NCBI GenBank assembly: GCA_963920635.1
Contig: OY987298.1
Span: forward strand, 61,423,949 to 61,487,948
DNA from: Pseudeuparius sepicola
Lineage: Eukaryota; Arthropoda; Insecta; Coleoptera; Anthribidae
DNA length: 64,000 nt
Reading direction: 5' to 3'
Of the stretch, positions 45,079-58,088 are shown piece after piece. How positions within the stretch are numbered: the stretch's first letter is position 1; each line of letters starts with the position of its first letter. Made by a program: the position numbers and the translations under genes. The notes beneath the pieces were generated by a model. That model had not been told where the DNA came from. It ran no database searches and was given only the letters and a program-made list of their open reading frames with translations.

Positions 45079-45404
45079 TCAGGGTGATGGTTTAATGTTC
45101 GAAGGCATTATTACTATGTCAATACGGTCTTCCTCGTAATGTTTTTTTACATTGGCTTTATCACTTCAGGACATTGGCTCAATGTTACAAGTCATTATTA
45201 TTATGTCGAAACGGTCATGCTCGTAGTGATTTCCTGTACATTGGTCTATCAGCTCAGGGCATTGGCTTAATGTTCGAGGACATTAATATTATGATATCAC
45301 AGACATTCTCATGATGATCTATTATCATTGGTCAATCACTTCAGGGCATTGGCTTAATGTTCGATGACATTAATATTAGGATTCGTCATGATGATTATTT
45401 ATTA
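45079..45404. repeat. Tandem repeat of about 87 bp
   Basis: The phrase TCAGGRCATTGGCTYAATGTT-like starts at 45079, 45166, 45254 and 45341, i.e. every 87-88 bp. Units also share CATTAATATTATG and TCTCATGATGAT words. It lies near the left end of the CACTA-like insertion, where subterminal repeats are expected. It is mirrored at about 57018-57343. Confidence 0.7.
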
Positions 45405-45406
45405 TA

Positions 45407-46026
45407 CAGGGTGTGTCAGAACTCTTTTTTTATTGATTATTCTGCTAAAAATGAACGGATTTTGTTTATTAGACAAATTATTATTCGACTCAGAAAAAAT
45501 GGAACCAAATGGCTGTTCATACGTTGCTATAAAAGGTATCAAAAACAGATTGTACGAAAAAATTAAGTCAAATTCTGCTAACAGCTTTTGCTAATGAGTA
45601 TATACCGAGCATATACTGAGTAGGTACGGTAGGTCAGTTTCCATTTCCGACTTCTGGTTTAGCCGGAAGTAGCGGCCACTTAGACAGCATCTTGATCTAT
45701 ACTTGAATATTACCTTCTGGATGTACTGTAATGAACATGTAAAAACCAATATGTTGGTTATTTTTAAATATTTATAGTCATGTTGTGTACATTATATTGC
45801 TGGAATCGCTGGAATATACATATATACCGGGTGGCTCAAGGCCGCCACTTCAGGCTGAATGGGAAATCGAAAATGACAACTGACATTTTTATCATACTTC
45901 CTGTATATTCATGATAACGTATACAGTGGTTCGTATTTTTCCTAAACCATATTTTTTTTATAAATCGTTAAATCTGTTAACATTTAGCAATATAATCAAT
46001 AAAAAAACGAGTGATGACACACCCTA
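45407..46026. repeat. CAGGGTG-type element inside the insertion
   Basis: CAGGGTGTGTCAGAACTC at the left and GATGACACACCCTATA at the right, with TTTTTTTATTGATTAT-TCTGCTAAA arms inverted. TA precedes the left end. It is mirrored at 56396-57015. Confidence 0.6.
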
Positions 46027-46632
46027 TATACATACTTCTATCACTTCGGACCTTTGGTTCAATATTCGATGTAATTCTGATCTAAGTGCCCAATTTTTAC
46101 TTTTTGATTTTGGACGTTGGATTTTTTCAGTAGTTTTTACCGTTGAGTGCCAACGTTTTTTGAACAGAAATTAAAAAAGGATGTTTTAAATACTCTCACC
46201 TGTAATTTTATTTAGAATCCAATTTCTTATATAAAATTTACAATGGATAGGTAAAATCTAGGTCAAAAGAACTAAGAACACAACAGTGAAATTCTTATAG
46301 AACCATTTATTAAACATTTTTTAAATATTCCCATAAACATGTGTTTTGGAGTAGGAATTTGTAGACTGTATTCTATATAAAAAATTTGTCTAAAAAGGTT
46401 TGAAACATAACGCTATTGGAAAATTGCTGGGAGTTAAAGTAATTATTTATGAAATGGCATGTTAGTTTATATTTTTAGATAAGCAACATTTTTATGAGGT
46501 TTCATTTTGTCATTACTCGTGACTATAGGTACTTACATCATCACACTGTACCTTAATGGACGTTCTACTTTGCCTAATTTTTTTTCCTGTTGCAATCTCT
46601 CTAGTAGAGTTCTGATGATAGTCTCGCCTTAC

Positions 46633-46757
46633 CATTCATCATTCATATACTCGTATGTGCCTATAGGTATAACTTTTATTGTAGTACTTCCTTTTCCGAG
46701 CTTATTAGAAGTTCGACCCCATTCTCCGGTCCTATGCCCATAGTAAAGTCCATATTT
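46633..46757 (-). other. Exon-like piece in the CACTA-like insertion (left copy)
   Basis: On the minus strand an acceptor TTGTATTTTCAG opens a frame reading KYGLYYGHRTGEWGRTSN through GTYEYMND, with a GTAAGG donor 125 bp later. A leader-like segment with a GTAAGT donor lies upstream on the same strand (mirror of 54764-54866). Together they look like the first exons of a gene carried by, or captured in, the insertion. The protein is not recognised. The right-hand copy is at 55665-55789. Confidence 0.35.
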
Positions 46758-47658
46758 CTGAAAATACAACAAATTAAATTAAAAATAGCCTCAAAAATGC
46801 TCTTTATGTAACGAGTTAGGAAAAAGTCTCTTACTTTTCCTAATTAGGACGATTTGACACCCTTGAGTCTTCCAAATCTCCAACATTATGTAGGTATATA
46901 TCAACATTTGAAGTATAAACTTCCAGCCTAAATCTTGACGGTTGTTTGTAAAATGGTAATTTTTCTATAACAGCTGAGTTGAGTCTATCGCACTAATTTC
47001 GTTTAGACTATACCTGCTGTCCAGCAATGGTCAATTTTTTCTTGTGACAAGTTATCAGATTTCAATGACATTATAGTGTTTCGTCTGTAACTTCTGAGTG
47101 GTACATACATACTAAAACAATTATGATTAGATATTGATAACAACTAATATATTTTGAAGATGTTATTATCTAATGGCACTTAGCACTTAGGTATTACTAA
47201 TCTAATAAATTAATGAAAACAGCATAGGTCTGTAGGTATAATATTTTGAATGTGTGTGAAAGTTTTCATAGTTTTCAGAGTTTAATTTCGCTGGTTGTGC
47301 ACACACACAATCAAAAATTCCTTAAATTTCTTTGGATCAACAAAATTGTTCGAGGGCGTTTGATCGTGACTTATCATAACTTAAAGGTTAACCTTTTTTA
47401 AAGATGCGTTTAAACCGAAAATATTCGCGGAGAGCGGTGGGGACCACTGTAAATCACAGTATTTTCTGTTACTTTAACCAAAGTCTAGAGTATTTTCCAG
47501 AGTTTGCTTTAACCGTAATATCGGAAATTTGCATATTTAATACCAGATGACTTACCTTAGCAAAACTCAGAATAGTCACACTCACAGATCGTATTAGTAT
47601 TATACGCACAGACACGGGATAACTTGACAAGTTAACACACGGGCACACGGGCAGAAAG

Positions 47659-49520
47659 ACGTCGCTGAAGACAGAAACGAAATCAGATTCAAGAACAAGG
47701 AGCTTACAACGGACAAGTGGAGCAATGCTTTTCGCGGCCGGGTTTGATATTTAAATTAATTTGTAGAAATCAACTAAAATGTGGTCTGCGGTGTAAACAA
47801 AATAATAGGAGTCAACATTATAATAAAATGCTCCAGAAACGGAAAAAGTCTCCCAGAGACGTACTGGTGAAAATGGCGATTTAGATTATATAAAATAATG
47901 AATTGAACCCCCTTAAAAATTTTGTACCACTTTGAAATTTGTACAAAATATTGCCCAGATGACTAGAAACAACACGCTACCGCAGAAATGCAAGAAAGAG
48001 CCTCAGGAACGTAGGTACCTTCAAAAATCGCGACTTGCAACGCAAAAGAATAATTTTAACCCGTTTAAAAATTTTGTACCACTTTGAAAATTTGAACGGA
48101 TATCATCCAGACGGCGAAAAACAAAAGGCTACCGCAGAAATGAAAAAAAAAACAGCCTCAGGGGCCTAGGTGCTAGCAAAAATCACGACTTTGATACGTA
48201 AAAGAATAATTTTTACTCGTTTAAACATTTTGTACCACTTTGAAACTTTGAACGGATATCGCCTAGAGGGCGAAAAACAAAAGGCTACCGCAGAAACGAA
48301 AAAAGTAGCCTCAGGGGCGTAGGTGCTGGCAAAAAGCGCGACTTGAAACGAAAAAGAATAATTTTAACCCGTTTAAAAATTTTGGACCACTTTGAAATCT
48401 TTACCAAATATCGCCCAGATGACCAGAAACAACACGCTACCGCAGAAACGCAAAAAAGAGCCTCAGGGGCGTAGGTACTGGTAAAGATAACGACTTGAAA
48501 CATAAAATAATGAATTTAACCCGCTTAAAAATTTTGTACCACTTTGAAATTTCTACAAAATATCGCCCAGATGACCAGAAACAACACGCTACCGCAGAAA
48601 CGCAAGAAAGAGCCTCAGGGGCGTAGGTAGCGGCAAAAATTGCGACTTGCAAGGTAAAAGCGTGTTAAATTCATTATTTTATGTTTCAAGTCGTTACTTT
48701 TACCAGTACCTACGCCCCTGAGGCTCTTTTTTGCGTTTCTGCGGTAGCGTGTTGTTTGTGGTCATCTGGGCGATATTTTGTAAAAATTTCAAAGTGGTAC
48801 AAAATTTTTAACCGGGTTAAAATTATTTTTTGCGTTTCAAGTCGCGCTTTTTGCCAGCACCTACGCCCCTGAGGCTATTTTTATCGTTTCTGCGGTAGCC
48901 TTTTGTTTTTCGCCGTCTGGGCGATATCCGTTCAAAGTTTCAAAGTGGTACAAAATTTTTAAACGGGTTAAAATTATTCTTTTACCTTGCAAGTCGCAAT
49001 TTTTGCCGGTACCTATGCCCCTGAGGCTCTTTCTTGCGTTTCTGCGGTAGCGTGTTGGTTCTGGTCATCTGGGCGATATTTTGTAAAAATATCAAAGTGG
49101 TACAAAATTTTTAAACGGGTTAAAATTATTCTTTTGCGTTGCAAGTCGCGATTTTTGAAGGTACCTACGTCCCTGAGGCTCTTTTTTGCGTTTCTGCGGT
49201 AGCGTGTTGTTTCTAGTCATCTGGGCAATATTTTGTACAAATTTCAAAGTGGTACAAAATTTTTAAGGGGGTTCAATTCAGTATTTTATATAATCTAAAT
49301 CGCCATTTTCACCAGTACGTCTCTGGGAGACTTTTTCCGTTTCTGGAGCATTTTATTATAATGTTGACTCCTATTATTTTGTTTACACCGCAGACCACAT
49401 TTTAGTTGTTTTTTGCAAATTAATTTAAATATCAAACCCGGCCGCGAAAAGCATTGCTCCACTTGTCCGTTGTAAGCTCCTTGTTCTTGAATCTGATTTC
49501 GTTTCTGTCTTCAGCGACGT
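47659..49520. mobile_element. Foldback miniature of the same family, exact 8-bp duplication
   Basis: ACGTCGCTGAAGACAG at the left and its reverse complement at the right are flanked by GCAGAAAG at 47651-47658 and 49521-49528. Each side has the ~230-bp unique tip followed by a few 152-bp units; the two arms meet at about 48660 with almost no loop. It has no coding capacity and must have moved by enzyme supplied elsewhere. The clean duplication shows that these ends are genuine transposon termini. Mutator-type elements usually give 8-10 bp duplications. Confidence 0.85.
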
Positions 49521-50140
49521 GCAGAAAGTTTCATACTAGAGTACAGCGTGATGGCGTTGGGACATGGCAGGTCCACAATAAATAAAAAAGACCAGTATTG
49601 ATAACTTAGGACATTGTCGCAAGGCACAAGTACATTGACAGCACGCATTAATATATTAACTAATGATTTTGTTCCTTATATTTATGCTTGGGTACATTGG
49701 CTGATGTTTTTGAACATTACTATGATAATACAGTTGTATTAAACTATAAAACTGTACGTTGACATAATCACCACTAAACATTAGACAATTACGTTATACA
49801 TCATAGCAACAGCACACAGTGATGAACGGTAAGTACATAATATTAAACACCTTGAAATCATTAAGTCAATGTATTTGTGCCTTGTTTCAATGCCCAATTT
49901 GCATTCACACAACATATTATTCACTGTAGACATCACTTTTTACATTGAGTTAACGACTTTAGTACATTATAATAATGTCCGTTGGATCATTATGTTAATG
50001 AACATGTTAATTATCTGATTACCAACATTCATTGTTACAATCATTTTTGTTCATTGTGTCGATGAAAAAGGCATTGTGACAATGGCTCTGAAGTTAATCA
50101 CTAGTGGTGATTAATATCACGCCAAGAATTTCTTTCTGTG

Positions 50141-50838
50141 TGGAAAACACTTTCGATCCTGAACAGTACAGGATAACGGTACAAAACGTATTGTTGATAT
50201 CTTCACAAGACATGTTCGATAAGTGTTTCATTTGCGGGACTGTTACTCCACAAGGTAGTTACGTTGGATGTAACACTTGTAATCGATGGATACATGTTGA
50301 AAAATGTTCCGGCATTACTGCCGATACACCAATTGAAATTATACCACGGCCAGAGTTCACTTACAATTGTCCTATATGCAAAACGTACGGACAGGATATA
50401 TTTATTACAACAACGAAAAATAAATTTTTAACTCTGAATTACTTAGAAGTATAATTTCTAATAATTCATTACATTAAGTATTTAAAAAACATATACGAAA
50501 ATAGGGAGATTAACAAAGAATGTGAAAGGTTTCGTTTAATAAAGGACTATAGAAAACACATGAAATGGGACTATTCGGTGGGGTTTATAGATTTTGATAT
50601 GTCTTTGCACGTGTGTAAATGCATCATCAAGCATTTGGGAATCTCCGATAAGGCGTTTGTAGTGTACGTTCTTTTAGGAATTGTTAATTTGAAAATAATT
50701 TTTAAATATTACGGAATGAAGCATGACACTGTAAGTCTAGTAGAAAAATTTAAAGAAGTAAACAATATCGAGGAATTTAATTTCGACTATCCAGAGCCGT
50801 ACACATTGGATCAAATTTTCAATAAATTAGAAGAGTGA
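50141..50838 (+). pseudogene. Second partial copy resumed: PHD finger and C-terminal part
   Basis: After the insertion the frame continues MENTFDPEQ-like as TFDPEQYRITVQNVLLISS, then the complete PHD finger. It is then cut by a TAA at 50452 where the other copies have GAA (EVEFL). The remaining C-terminal part is open from 50455 and ends at the same stop as the other copies. About five substitutions in 1 kb separate it from 60430-61129, so the copies are young but not identical, unlike the two palindrome arms. Confidence 0.75.
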
Positions 50839-51195
50839 ATTTATTCGTTTAAGTTTTTAAGTTTTAGGTGAAGAATAAAACAATTTGATATTTCAAAAAG
50901 TTATAAAAAATAACAGGCAACTATTCTTGCAAAATTTAGACCCTTTTGCTTCTACTCCTTCAAATATCCAAGCGGCTAAATCGTAATACAAATGCAACTC
51001 CTCTATTTTATTAACCATTTACGCTTTTAAACCAGAAAGCGGTGTTAGGAGGATTCTGAAGAAGTGTTGCTTGCATTTTGGACATTCATCATTATGTGCT
51101 CCTGATCAACATATCGAAGACCAGATTCAAATCGCTTAAAAAAAGAATCTGCATTGGAATTAAGATTTAGTCCTTTGGGTTTGGCGACAATGTTT
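50839..51195. other. 3' flank of the transposon gene (spacer copy)
   Basis: It corresponds to 61130-61505: an AATAAA within GAAGAATAAAAC shortly after the stop, then about 300 bp of unique sequence before the tandem array. It differs by a small replacement just after the stop (AAGTTTTTAAG in place of a stretch containing GGTAACATAATG). Confidence 0.7.
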
Positions 51196-54100
51196 TGCGG
51201 GTACCTACGCCCCTGAGGCTCTTTTTTTCGTTTCTGCGGTAGCCTTTTGGTTGTCGTCATCTGGGCGATATCCTGTCGAAGTTTCAAAGTGGTACAAATT
51301 TTTAAAGCGGGTTAAAATTATTTCTTTATGTTTCAAGTCGCGATTTTTGCCAGCACCTACGCCCCCGAGGCTCCTTTCTTCGTTTCTGCGGTAACCTTTT
51401 GTTTCTCGTCATCTGGGCGATATCCTGTCAAAGATTCAAAGTTCGTACAAAATTTTTAAACGCGTTAAAATTATTATTTTACGTTTCAAGTCGCGATTTT
51501 TGCTAGCACCTACGCCCCTGAGGCTACTTTTTTCGTTTCTGCGGTATAGCCTTTATTTTTTCGTCGTCTGGGCGATATCCGTTCAAAGTTTCAAAGTGGT
51601 ACAAAATTTTTAAACGCGTTATAATTATTATCTTACGTTTCAAGTCGCGATTTTTGCTAGCACCTACGCCCCTGAGGCTATTTTTTTTCGTTTCTGCGGT
51701 AGCCTTTTGTTTTTCGTCGTCTGGGCGATATCCGTTCAAGGTTTCAAAGTGGTACAAAATTTTTAAACGCGTTAAAATTATTATCTTACGTTTCAAGTCG
51801 CGATTTTTGCTAGCACCTACGCCCCTGAGGCTATTTTTTTCGTTTCTGCGGTAGCTTTTTGTTTTTAGTCGTCTGGGCGATATCCGTTCAAAGTTTCAAA
51901 GTGGTACAAAATTTTTAAAGGCGTAAAAATTATTATCTTACGTTTCAAGTCGCGATTTTTGCTAGCACCTACGCCCCTGAGGCTATCTTTTCGTTTCTGC
52001 CGTAGCCTTTTGTTTTTCGTCGTCTGGGCGATATCCGTTCAAGGTTTCAAAGTGGTACAAAATTTTTAAACGCGTAAAAATTATTATCTTACGTTTCAAG
52101 TCGCGATTTTTGCTAGCACCTACGCCCCTGAGGCTATCTTTTCGTTTCTGCCATAGCCTTTTGTTTTTCGCCGTCTGGGCGATATCCGTTCAAAGTTTCA
52201 AAGTGGTACAAAATTTTTAAACGCGTTAAAATTATTATTTTACGTTTCAAGTCGCGATTTTTGCCGGTGCCTACGCCCCTGAGGCTCTTTCTTGCGTTTC
52301 TGCGGTAGCGTGCTGTTTCTGGTCATCTGGGCGATATTTTGTAGAAATTTCAAAGTGGTACAAAAATTTTAAGCTGGTTAAATTCATTATTTTATGTTTC
52401 AAGTCGTTATTTTTACCGATACCTACGCCCCTGAGGCTCTTTTTTGCGTTTCTGTGGTAGCGTGTTGTTTCTGGTCATCTGGGCGATATTTTGTAAAAAT
52501 TTCAAAGTGGTACAAAAGTTTTAAACGGGTTAAAATTATTCTTTTACGTTTAAAGTCGCGCTTTTTGCCAGCACCTACGCCCCTGAGGCTATTTTTTTCG
52601 TTTCTGCGGTAGCCTTTTGTTTTTCGTCGTCTGGGCGATATCCGTTCAAGGTTTCAAAGTGGTACAACATTTTTAAACGCGTAAAAATTAATATCTTACG
52701 TTTCAAGTCGCGATTTTTGCTAGCACCTACGCCCCTGAGGCTATCTTTTCGTTTCTGCCGTAGCCTTTTGTTTTTCGTCGTCTGGCCGATATCCGTTCAA
52801 AGTTTCAAAGTGGTACAAAATTTTTAAACGAGTAAAAATTATTATCTTACGTTTCGAGTCACGATTTTTGCTAGCACCTACGCCCCTGAGGCTATTTTTT
52901 TCGTTTCTGCGGTAGCCTCTTGTGTTTCGTCGTCTGGGCGATATCCGTTCAAAGTTTCGAAGTGGTACAAAATTTTTAAACGCGTTAAAATTATTATGTT
53001 ACGTTTCAAGTCGCGATTTTCGCTAGCATCTACGCCCCCGAGGCTATTTTTTTCGTTTCTGCCGTAGCCTTTTGTTTTTCGTCGTCTGGGCGATATCTGT
53101 TCAAAGTTTCAAAGTGGTACAATATTTTTAAACTAGTAAAAATTATTCTTTTACGTTTCAAGTCGCGATTTTTGCTAGCACCTACGCCCATGAGGCTATA
53201 TTTTTTTCGTTTCTGCGGTAGCCTTTTGTTTTTCGTCGTCTGGGCGATATCCGTTCAAAGTTTCAAAGTGGTACAAAATTTTTAAACGCTTAAAAATTAT
53301 TATCTTACGTTTCAGGTCGCGATTTTTGCTAGCACCTACGCCCCTGAGGCTATTTTTTTCGTTTCTGCGGTAGCCTTTTGTTTTTCGTCGTCTGGGCGAC
53401 ATGCGTTCATAGTTTCAAAGTGGTACAAAATTTTTTAACGCGTAAAAATTAGGTATTATCTTACGTTTCAAGTCGCGATTTTTGCTAGCACCTACGCCCC
53501 TGAGGCTATTTTTTTCGTTTCTGCGGTAGCCTTTTGTTTTTCGTCGTCTGGGCGATATCCGTTCAAAGTTTCAAAGTGGTACAAAATTTTTAAACGCGTT
53601 AAAATTATTATTTTACGTTTCAAGTCGCGATTTTTGCTAGCACCTACGCCCCTGAGGCTATTTTTTTCGTTTCTGCGGTAGCCTTTTGTTTTTCGTCGTC
53701 TGGGCGACATCCGTTCAAAGTTTCAAAGTGGTACAAAATTTTTATACCGGTTAAAATTATTCTTTTACCTTGCAAGTCGCAATTTTTGCCGGTGCCTACG
53801 CCCCTGAATCTCTTTCTTGCGTTTCTGCGGTAGCGTGTTGTTTCTGGTCATCTGGGCGATATTTTGTAGAAATTTCAAAGTGGTACAAAAATTTTAAGCT
53901 GGTTAAATTCATTATTTTATGTTTCAAGTCGTTATTTTTACCGATACCTACGCCCCTGAGGCTCTTTTTTGCGTTTCTGTGGTAGCGTGTTGTTTCTGGT
54001 CATCTGGGCGATATTTTGTAAAAATTTCAAAGTGGTACAAAATTTTTAAACGGGTTAAAATTATTCTTTTTCGTTTCAAGTCGCGCTTTTTGCCAGCACC

Positions 54101-54763
54101 TACGCCCCTGAGGCTACTTTTTTCGTTTCTGCGGTAGCCTTTTGTTTTTCGCCCTCTAGGCGATATCCGTTCAAAGTTTCAAAGTGGTACAAAATGTTTA
54201 AACGAGTAAAAATTATTCTTTTACGTATCAAAGTCGTGATTTTTGCTAGCACCTAGGCCCCTGAGGCTGTTTTTTTTTTCATTTCTGCGGTAGCCTTTTG
54301 TTTTTCGCCGTCTGGATGATATCCGTTCAAATTTTCAAAGTGGTACAAAATTTTTAAACGGGTTAAAATTATTCTTTTGCGTTGCAAGTCGCGATTTTTG
54401 AAGGTACCTACGTTCCTGAGGCTCTTTCTTGCATTTCTGCGGTAGCGTGTTGTTTCTAGTCATCTGGGCAATATTTTGTACAAATTTCAAAGTGGTACAA
54501 AATTTTTAAGGGGGTTCAATTCATTATTTTATATAATCTAAATCGCCATTTTCACCAGTACGTCTCTGGGAGACTTTTTCCGTTTCTGGAGCATTTTATT
54601 ATAATGTTGACTCCTATTATTTTGTTTACACCGCAGACCACATTTTAGTTGATTTCTACAAATTAATTTAAATATCAAACCCGGCCGCGAAAAGCATTGC
54701 TCCACTTGTCCGTTGTAAGCTCCTTGTTCTTGAATCTGATTTCGTTTCTGTCTTCAGCGACGT
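51196..54763. repeat. Foldback terminal repeat, reverse orientation
   Basis: About 22 units of the 152-bp repeat run in the opposite orientation to 36451-40920, ending with the unique tip ...CTTCAGCGACGT at 54763. The part from 54038 on is the mirror of 47659-48384, so the array is a seamless join of two sources, and the palindrome edge lies inside it. Confidence 0.8.
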
Positions 54764-57488
54764 CTTTCTGCCCGTGTGCCCGTGTGTTAACTTGTCAAGT
54801 TATCCCGTGTCTGTGCGTATAATACTAATACGATCTGTGAGTGTGACTATTCTGAGTTTTGCTAAGGTAAGTCATCTGGTATTAAATATGCAAATTTCCG
54901 ATATTACGGTTAAAGCAAACTCTGGAAAATACTCTAGACTTTGGTTAAAGTAACAGAAAATACTGTGATTTACAGTGGTCCCCACCGCTCTCCGCGAATA
55001 TTTTCGGTTTAAACGCATCTTTAAAAAAGGTTAACCTTTAAGTTATGATAAGTCACGATCAAACGCCCTCGAACAATTTTGTTGATCCAAAGAAATTTAA
55101 GGAATTTTTGATTGTGTGTGTGCACAACCAGCGAAATTAAACTCTGAAAACTATGAAAACTTTCACACACATTCAAAATATTATACCTACAGACCTATGC
55201 TGTTTTCATTAATTTATTAGATTAGTAATACCTAAGTGCTAAGTGCCATTAGATAATAACATCTTCAAAATATATTAGTTGTTATCAATATCTAATCATA
55301 ATTGTTTTAGTATGTATGTACCACTCAGAAGTTACAGACGAAACACTATAATGTCATTGAAATCTGATAACTTGTCACAAGAAAAAATTGACCATTGCTG
55401 GACAGCAGGTATAGTCTAAACGAAATTAGTGCGATAGACTCAACTCAGCTGTTATAGAAAAATTACCATTTTACAAACAACCGTCAAGATTTAGGCTGGA
55501 AGTTTATACTTCAAATGTTGATATATACCTACATAATGTTGGAGATTTGGAAGACTCAAGGGTGTCAAATCGTCCTAATTAGGAAAAGTAAGAGACTTTT
55601 TCCTAACTCGTTACATAAAGAGCATTTTTGAGGCTATTTTTAATTTAATTTGTTGTATTTTCAGAAATATGGACTTTACTATGGGCATAGGACCGGAGAA
55701 TGGGGTCGAACTTCTAATAAGCTCGGAAAAGGAAGTACTACAATAAAAGTTATACCTATAGGCACATACGAGTATATGAATGATGAATGGTAAGGCGAGA
55801 CTATCATCAGAACTCTACTAGAGAGATTGCAACAGGAAAAAAAATTAGGCAAAGTAGAACGTCCATTAAGGTACAGTGTGATGATGTAAGTACCTATAGT
55901 CACGAGTAATGACAAAATGAAACCTCATAAAAATGTTGCTTATCTAAAAATATAAACTAACATGCCATTTCATAAATAATTACTTTAACTCCCAGCAATT
56001 TTCCAATAGCGTTATGTTTCAAACCTTTTTAGACAAATTTTTTATATAGAATACAGTCTACAAATTCCTACTCCAAAACACATGTTTATGGGAATATTTA
56101 AAAAATGTTTAATAAATGGTTCTATAAGAATTTCACTGTTGTGTTCTTAGTTCTTTTGACCTAGATTTTACCTATCCATTGTAAATTTTATATAAGAAAT
56201 TGGATTCTAAATAAAATTACAGGTGAGAGTATTTAAAACATCCTTTTTTAATTTCTGTTCAAAAAACGTTGGCACTCAACGGTAAAAACTACTGAAAAAA
56301 TCCAACGTCCAAAATCAAAAAGTAAAAATTGGGCACTTAGATCAGAATTACATCGAATATTGAACCAAAGGTCCGAAGTGATAGAAGTATGTATATAGGG
56401 TGTGTCATCACTCGTTTTTTTATTGATTATATTGCTAAATGTTAACAGATTTAACGATTTATAAAAAAAATATGGTTTAGGAAAAATACGAACCACTGTA
56501 TACGTTATCATGAATATACAGGAAGTATGATAAAAATGTCAGTTGTCATTTTCGATTTCCCATTCAGCCTGAAGTGGCGGCCTTGAGCCACCCGGTATAT
56601 ATGTATATTCCAGCGATTCCAGCAATATAATGTACACAACATGACTATAAATATTTAAAAATAACCAACATATTGGTTTTTACATGTTCATTACAGTACA
56701 TCCAGAAGGTAATATTCAAGTATAGATCAAGATGCTGTCTAAGTGGCCGCTACTTCCGGCTAAACCAGAAGTCGGAAATGGAAACTGACCTACCGTACCT
56801 ACTCAGTATATGCTCGGTATATACTCATTAGCAAAAGCTGTTAGCAGAATTTGACTTAATTTTTTCGTACAATCTGTTTTTGATACCTTTTATAGCAACG
56901 TATGAACAGCCATTTGGTTCCATTTTTTCTGAGTCGAATAATAATTTGTCTAATAAACAAAATCCGTTCATTTTTAGCAGAATAATCAATAAAAAAAGAG
57001 TTCTGACACACCCTGTATAATAAATAATCATCATGACGAATCCTAATATTAATGTCATCGAACATTAAGCCAATGCCCTGAAGTGATTGACCAATGATAA
57101 TAGATCATCATGAGAATGTCTGTGATATCATAATATTAATGTCCTCGAACATTAAGCCAATGCCCTGAGCTGATAGACCAATGTACAGGAAATCACTACG
57201 AGCATGACCGTTTCGACATAATAATAATGACTTGTAACATTGAGCCAATGTCCTGAAGTGATAAAGCCAATGTAAAAAAACATTACGAGGAAGACCGTAT
57301 TGACATAGTAATAATGCCTTCGAACATTAAACCATCACCCTGAAATGATAACCACAATCACCTTAAGTTCAAGCAATGACCAATAAAACATCATATTGAT
57401 CAAACCGGGCATCGGTTGAAATTTAATGTACAAATTCATTACCACAATGTCTTTTTTAATTATATTTACGTAGGTTTTTCGTTCTGTG
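54764..57488. mobile_element. Inverted copy of the left part of the CACTA-like insertion
   Basis: Mirror of 44934-47658. It contains the leader-like segment with donor GTAAGT (exon end 54866), the 125-bp exon-like piece at 55665-55789, the CAGGGTG element (56396-57015) and the 87-bp repeat (57018-57343). Its right half is absent because the palindrome edge falls inside the foldback miniature. Confidence 0.75.
55665..55789 (+). other. Exon-like piece in the CACTA-like insertion (right copy)
   Basis: Identical in reverse to 46633-46757. Acceptor TATTTTCAG and donor GTAAGG bound 125 bp open in one frame (GLYYGHRTGEWGRTSNKLGK then STTIKVIPIGTYEYM). No family is recognised; it could be part of a transposase or of a captured host gene. 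Confidence 0.35.
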
Positions 57489-58088
57489 CATAGATATTTT
57501 CGTAAATTTCATTATGTCGCATGTTCGGTGGATGACATCGATATAAAACAATACATAGATGCCGCAATTAATACTATCAGTGGTTGCTTGTGTTGGATAA
57601 AGCCCAGGCAGATTTGCTACTTTCCATTTTCTTGGATTTAACTTACTCCCACCTGGATTTAAACGATCCCTAGTTGAAAAAAATCTCTTAATTTTTTTGT
57701 AAATTTCTGACTCATAAATATATGAGCAATTCGCCGGATCTGCTATAAAAATGGTGTTAGTGGTCATGTCTAATATAACTAGTACCCAGTGATTTTGTTG
57801 GTGATTATATGGTAATAACATATACTTGGTTTTCTCCAGGGATTGTAATAAAGGAGCGAATTTTGAATAATTTGCAAAATTTTCATTAAAAATTAAATGT
57901 GTTGATATTGTATCAACGTAATGAATACTTGGCGACTGTTTCAAAATAGAAAATGCCAACGCATCAATGCAGTAGTCTGACACCCATCTGGCTGTACCAG
58001 ACGGAAAAAGAGCATACGCATTGTTCTTTGATATTAACGTTTTGTAGTCTGTACTAGATAACGCAATGGTTTGTCCATTATATTGGTA
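57489..58088 (-). pseudogene. Ulp1-domain fragment, mirror copy
   Basis: Mirror of 44334-44933: the fused transposase-end/Ulp1 piece on the minus strand, cut at 57488 by the left half of the CACTA-like insertion. It joins head-to-head at about 58088 with the main gene copy. Confidence 0.8.

Larger units (their letters stand above)
38422..48384. repeat. Left arm of a giant inverted duplication
   Basis: It is matched by 54038-64000 in reverse complement, with every paired coordinate summing to 102422. The encoded frames, insertions and array units are identical where compared. The first mismatch at the inner edge is 48385 against 54037, inside a 152-bp repeat unit. The outer limit is hidden because the partner runs off the window. 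Confidence 0.9.
44934..50140. mobile_element. CACTA-like insertion in the Ulp1-PHD gene, TG duplication
   Basis: The ends are CACAGAACGAAA and TTTCTTTCTGTG. They split the codon run ATATCTATGGAAAAC found intact at 60427, duplicating TG. CACAG-type tips, a 2-bp duplication and subterminal repeats (CATTGTNACAATG-like words at both ends) fit the CACTA/EnSpm group. The 5207 bp include a later 1862-bp foldback element plus its 8-bp duplication, leaving about 3.3 kb. Inside are an 87-bp tandem repeat, a CAGGGTG element and exon-like pieces on the minus strand. No CACTA transposase was recognised. Confidence 0.65.

Noticed and set aside
45079..45404. Possible CRISPR-like or regularly spaced repeat
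   Set aside because: It is an 87-bp head-to-tail tandem repeat without unique spacers, inside a eukaryotic transposon.
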